A stretch of 6,750 bases of DNA from NCBI GenBank assembly GCA_002409965.1, contig DHON01000093.1, forward strand, positions 389 through 7,138, given 5' to 3'. Shown here piece by piece: positions 5,321 through 6,750 of the stretch; position 1 is the stretch's first letter, and every line of letters begins with the position of its first letter. The stretch comes from Firmicutes bacterium UBA5389. Its GTDB lineage: Bacteria; Bacillota; DTU025. The position numbers and the translations under genes are program-made. The notes below the pieces were generated by a model, which was not told the DNA's origin, ran no database searches, and worked only from the letters and a program-made list of their open reading frames with translations.

Positions 5321-6076
5321 CTATGCGTCTGGATAGCCTTCTGGCCGGCGCTCGGTCATCACCTTCCATGTATGACCGTCGGTGATTACGGTGACGTTCC
5401 CATGAAGGTTCGTTCGGTAGACTGTCGCGCCGTATTCCTTCAGCCTGCCTAGAACTGCATCTGACGGAAGCCCGGCGTAGCCTTTCCCCACGGATATGAC
5501 GGCGATCTGAGGTTTCACCACTTCCAGAAACGGTCGTGAGGTGGACGTACCGCTCCCGTGATGCGCTACCTTGAGCAGCGTGACCGGAGATAGCCAGCCG
5601 CGGGCGATGAGTTGGAGTTCGGTGGCGGCAGTGGCGTTGCCGGCGAGCGGGGCGGAGAAGGCACCGTAGGAAACTTCGATCACTGGCGTGCTGTCGTTGA
5701 CGGGAGATGCATCGCTGCGTTCGGATGCGAAATACACCGATGGTCGGAGCACGTCGAGGCGAGCCGGGCCCAGCCTGAACCGTGTAATGCCGCGCTTCTT
5801 CAGAACGTCTCGGACCTGGGTCTTGCGCGGTCCTCCGTCTATCAGGGCGGCGTGACCCTGGGACGTCGTAATGAGAATCGCGTCTCCGTCACCTACGTCG
5901 AGAACCGTGATGGAGAGAGCTGGCGTGTCGGATCCGGCGGCGAGCTTCGGTGATGTAGAGGCGAACGTCGAGGCGGACGCAGACGAGGTGTATGAGACGA
6001 TCGCGAGAAGCAGTAGAGAGATGACCGATAGCAGTGCGGAGTTGCGCCGCAATTCGCGATGAAACACTGACGTCAC
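5321..6076 (-). CDS. Exported ComEC-like metallo-beta-lactamase-fold protein, metal site lost
   Basis: A 251-residue protein starting at GTG 6076. A GTG at 6067 has a better-placed GGAG and may be the true start. Residues 12-28 are a hydrophobic signal segment followed by SSASAS, a plausible signal-peptidase site, so it is probably exported. The rest matches the ComEC/Rec2 C-terminal hydrolase domain: ITVLDVGDGDAILI (56-69), ALIDGGP (77-83), VAHHGSGTSTS (170-180), AVISVG (192-197) and VYRTNLHGNV (219-228). Relatives run from RGI...ID into an SHPHADHIGG-type segment about here. In this protein RGITRF (95-100) goes straight to RLGPARLDVL (101-110), so some 60 residues with HxHxDH are absent. 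The usual LLTGD is PLAGN (143-147), and the usual YGHP is YAGLP (200-204). Hydrolysis is therefore unlikely. There are no stops or frameshifts, so this is probably a pseudoenzyme or binding protein. Confidence 0.82.
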   Translation of the reverse strand: MTSVFHRELRRNSALLSVISLLLLAIVSYTSSASASTFASTSPKLAAGSDTPALSITVLDVGDGDAILITTSQGHAALIDGGPRKTQVRDVLKKRGITRFRLGPARLDVLRPSVYFASERSDASPVNDSTPVIEVSYGAFSAPLAGNATAATELQLIARGWLSPVTLLKVAHHGSGTSTSRPFLEVVKPQIAVISVGKGYAGLPSDAVLGRLKEYGATVYRTNLHGNVTVITDGHTWKVMTERRPEGYPDA

Positions 6077-6218
6077 GCTCCATGCGGGGGCAATCCTAAT
6101 GCGCGGCGTGTGTCGGCTGCTCTGGTGTTCGTACCGTTGCCCGTTTGTGCCTCGGCCGGGCTTGCGCTGCGTTGGCTTGGCTAATGCTGACCCGGCTTGC
6201 CCAGAATCGCCCCGTCTT
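6077..6218. other. Intergenic DNA between the ComEC-like gene and the transposon end
   Basis: This stretch has no convincing gene on either strand. It should contain the promoter of the ComEC-like gene, but I could not identify -35 and -10 hexamers with confidence. Its right end is the flank of the inserted element and so the presumed guide of the element's RNA. Confidence 0.4.
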
Positions 6219-6400
6219 TTGACATCCTCCCCAGACTAAAGTCCGAGGATTCCTGGGAGGCACCCCAGGCTGGTCGGCAACTATCTTGGCCCAGGCCGTT
6301 TCCGTCCAGGCTTCATCGATGTTGCCATGGGGGCCAAGTCAGTGGCCCATCCCGGCTACGTTCCCTTGCGGTTACCGTGCCAGGCGGCGGTCCTGGCAGA
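6219..6400 (-). ncRNA. Probable TnpB guide RNA scaffold (omega/reRNA)
   Basis: Read on the minus strand, the region after tnpB has a series of hairpins: TGCCAGG/CCTGGCA (6378-6384 with 6392-6398); a long-range stem CTTGGCCC/GGGCCAAG (6285-6292 with 6331-6338); CCTGGG/CCCAGG (6252-6257 with 6264-6269); and the terminal ATCCTC/GAGGAT stem (6224-6229 with 6245-6250) with inner GACT/AGTC. Known TnpB RNAs come from this position, overlap the 3' end of tnpB and end in guide bases copied from the flank. If the boundary is 6219, the guide is AAGACGGGGCGATTCTGGGC (6218 down to 6199). Pairing is seen in the sequence. Expression is inferred. Confidence 0.6.
6224..6250. repeat. Terminal right-end hairpin of the IS element
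   Basis: ATCCTC (6224-6229) pairs with GAGGAT (6245-6250), and GACT (6234-6237) with AGTC (6240-6243), separated by unequal internal bases and closed by AA. It is the imperfect hairpin expected for TnpA recognition at the right end and also the last stem of the guide RNA. Confidence 0.7.
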
Positions 6401-6750
6401 CTAAGCTGCCGCCAGACCGCTAATCGCTCTCGCGATGTTTGCAGCGCCCACGGAGTCCGCGTGCTCTGCGTGGCCGCAAGCGATGCACTTGAAGCGGATC
6501 CCCTTACGGCTGGCTTGGTCAGCGATGCCACATGCTGGACAGGTCCGGCTCGTGTTCGCGGGGACTACCCATTCGACTTTGATGCCTGCGAGGTTAGCCT
6601 TGTAGATGATGAACTGCTTGAGTCGGTAGAAGCTCCAGGAATGAAGCGAACGACCGCGGTCCTTTCGATTCCGATTACCGCGAATCCGGATGCCGGTCAG
6701 ATCTTCCATGCGGATCGTGCCGACTCCGCGAGCGATGCACCAGTCCACGA
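6401..6750 (-). CDS. tnpB: RNA-guided endonuclease TnpB, C-terminal part (cut by window edge)
   Basis: About 116 C-terminal codons are visible; the N-terminus lies beyond the right edge. Numbering from the GTG codon at 6748, which is probably internal, E15 in RMEDLTGI is the second RuvC acidic residue. FYRLKQFIIYKANLAGI (40-56) is the conserved helix. C70, C73, C88 and C91 (CPAC and CIAC) form the zinc ribbon, and D98 in EHADSVGAANIARA is the last RuvC acidic residue. All the catalytic residues within view are therefore intact. TnpB is an RNA-guided DNA nuclease, ancestral to Cas12, that helps IS200/IS605 elements persist by cutting the empty donor site. The stop TAG at 6401 is followed directly by the structured right end. 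The first RuvC aspartate cannot be checked here. Confidence 0.93.
   Translation of the reverse strand, partial: VDWCIARGVGTIRMEDLTGIRIRGNRNRKDRGRSLHSWSFYRLKQFIIYKANLAGIKVEWVVPANTSRTCPACGIADQASRKGIRFKCIACGHAEHADSVGAANIARAISGLAAA

Larger units (their letters stand above)
6219..6750 (-). mobile_element. Right part of an IS200/IS605-family element carrying tnpB
   Basis: The TnpB C-terminus (6401 to the edge) is followed by about 180 bases of strongly structured DNA that ends at 6219-6250 in TTGACATCCTCCCC...AAAGTCCGAGGATTCC. I recognise this as the common right-end hairpin of tnpB-bearing IS605-family elements. Such elements have no terminal inverted repeats and are mobilised by the TnpA single-strand transposase, which is not in view. 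The left end is outside the window, so it cannot be said whether a tnpA gene is present. The right boundary is placed near 6219 from the TTGAC motif and may be off by a few bases. Confidence 0.8.

Noticed and set aside
4100..5385. Plus-strand frames opposite the HD-CHAP gene
   Set aside because: They have no motifs and atypical composition, and lie against a gene with both catalytic sets intact and its own promoter.
5612..5953. Glycine-rich plus-strand frame opposite the ComEC-like gene, considered as the missing piece of that gene
   Set aside because: It is on the wrong strand and contains no HxHxDH motif; the minus-strand frame is continuous across the deletion point.
6313..6531. Small minus-strand frame overlapping the tnpB end
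   Set aside because: It overlaps the zinc-ribbon/RuvC coding part of tnpB in another frame and the structured RNA region, with no domain of its own.
1..6750. CRISPR array, tRNA or rRNA genes
   Set aside because: I saw no regularly spaced direct repeats, no tRNA cloverleaf or T-loop signature, and no rRNA-like segments on either strand.

Overview
The window is high-GC bacterial DNA. Almost every gene is preceded by a strong, well-spaced Shine-Dalgarno sequence (AAGGAGG or GGAGG types), and GTG and TTG starts are common. The gene families include a YtrA-type GntR regulator with a BcrA/YtrB-like ABC transporter, a DUF4097 protein, and an HD domain joined to a CHAP domain. Together these suggest a high-GC member of the Bacillota or a related Gram-positive-like lineage. 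This placement is inferred from style and gene content, not from a marker gene.

Layout. At 1-46 (minus) there may be the first 15 codons of a gene that leaves the window. A long perfect inverted repeat at 123-181 probably ends the operon that follows. From 3102 down to 218 (minus) lies a tightly coupled four-gene operon: GntR/YtrA regulator, ABC ATPase, ABC-2-type permease, DUF4097 surface protein. The genes overlap or are 1-14 bases apart. A palindromic operator and promoter lie at about 3246-3274. The likely logic is that an envelope-active or cationic compound relieves repression by the GntR protein, the ABC pair then acts at the membrane, and the DUF4097 protein acts at the cell surface.

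At 3415-4227 (plus) is an aminoglycoside-nucleotidyltransferase-like gene (AadA fold, DUF4111-like C-terminus). Its 3' end overlaps by 41 bp the 3' end of a convergent gene at 4187-5224 (minus), which joins an HD phosphohydrolase domain to a CHAP cysteine amidase/peptidase domain. That gene has its own good sigma-70-type promoter at 5260-5288.

At 5321-6076 (minus) is an exported protein related to the ComEC C-terminal metallo-beta-lactamase domain. The whole HxHxDH metal-binding segment is missing and other ligand motifs are changed, while the reading frame stays open. It looks like a pseudoenzyme.

From about 6219 to the right edge is the right-hand part of an IS200/IS605-family element: the C-terminal RuvC/zinc-ribbon part of TnpB (minus) and a highly structured right end of the kind that encodes the TnpB guide (omega/reRNA). 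The flanking bases just below 6219 would be its guide. I saw no CRISPR array, tRNA or rRNA.
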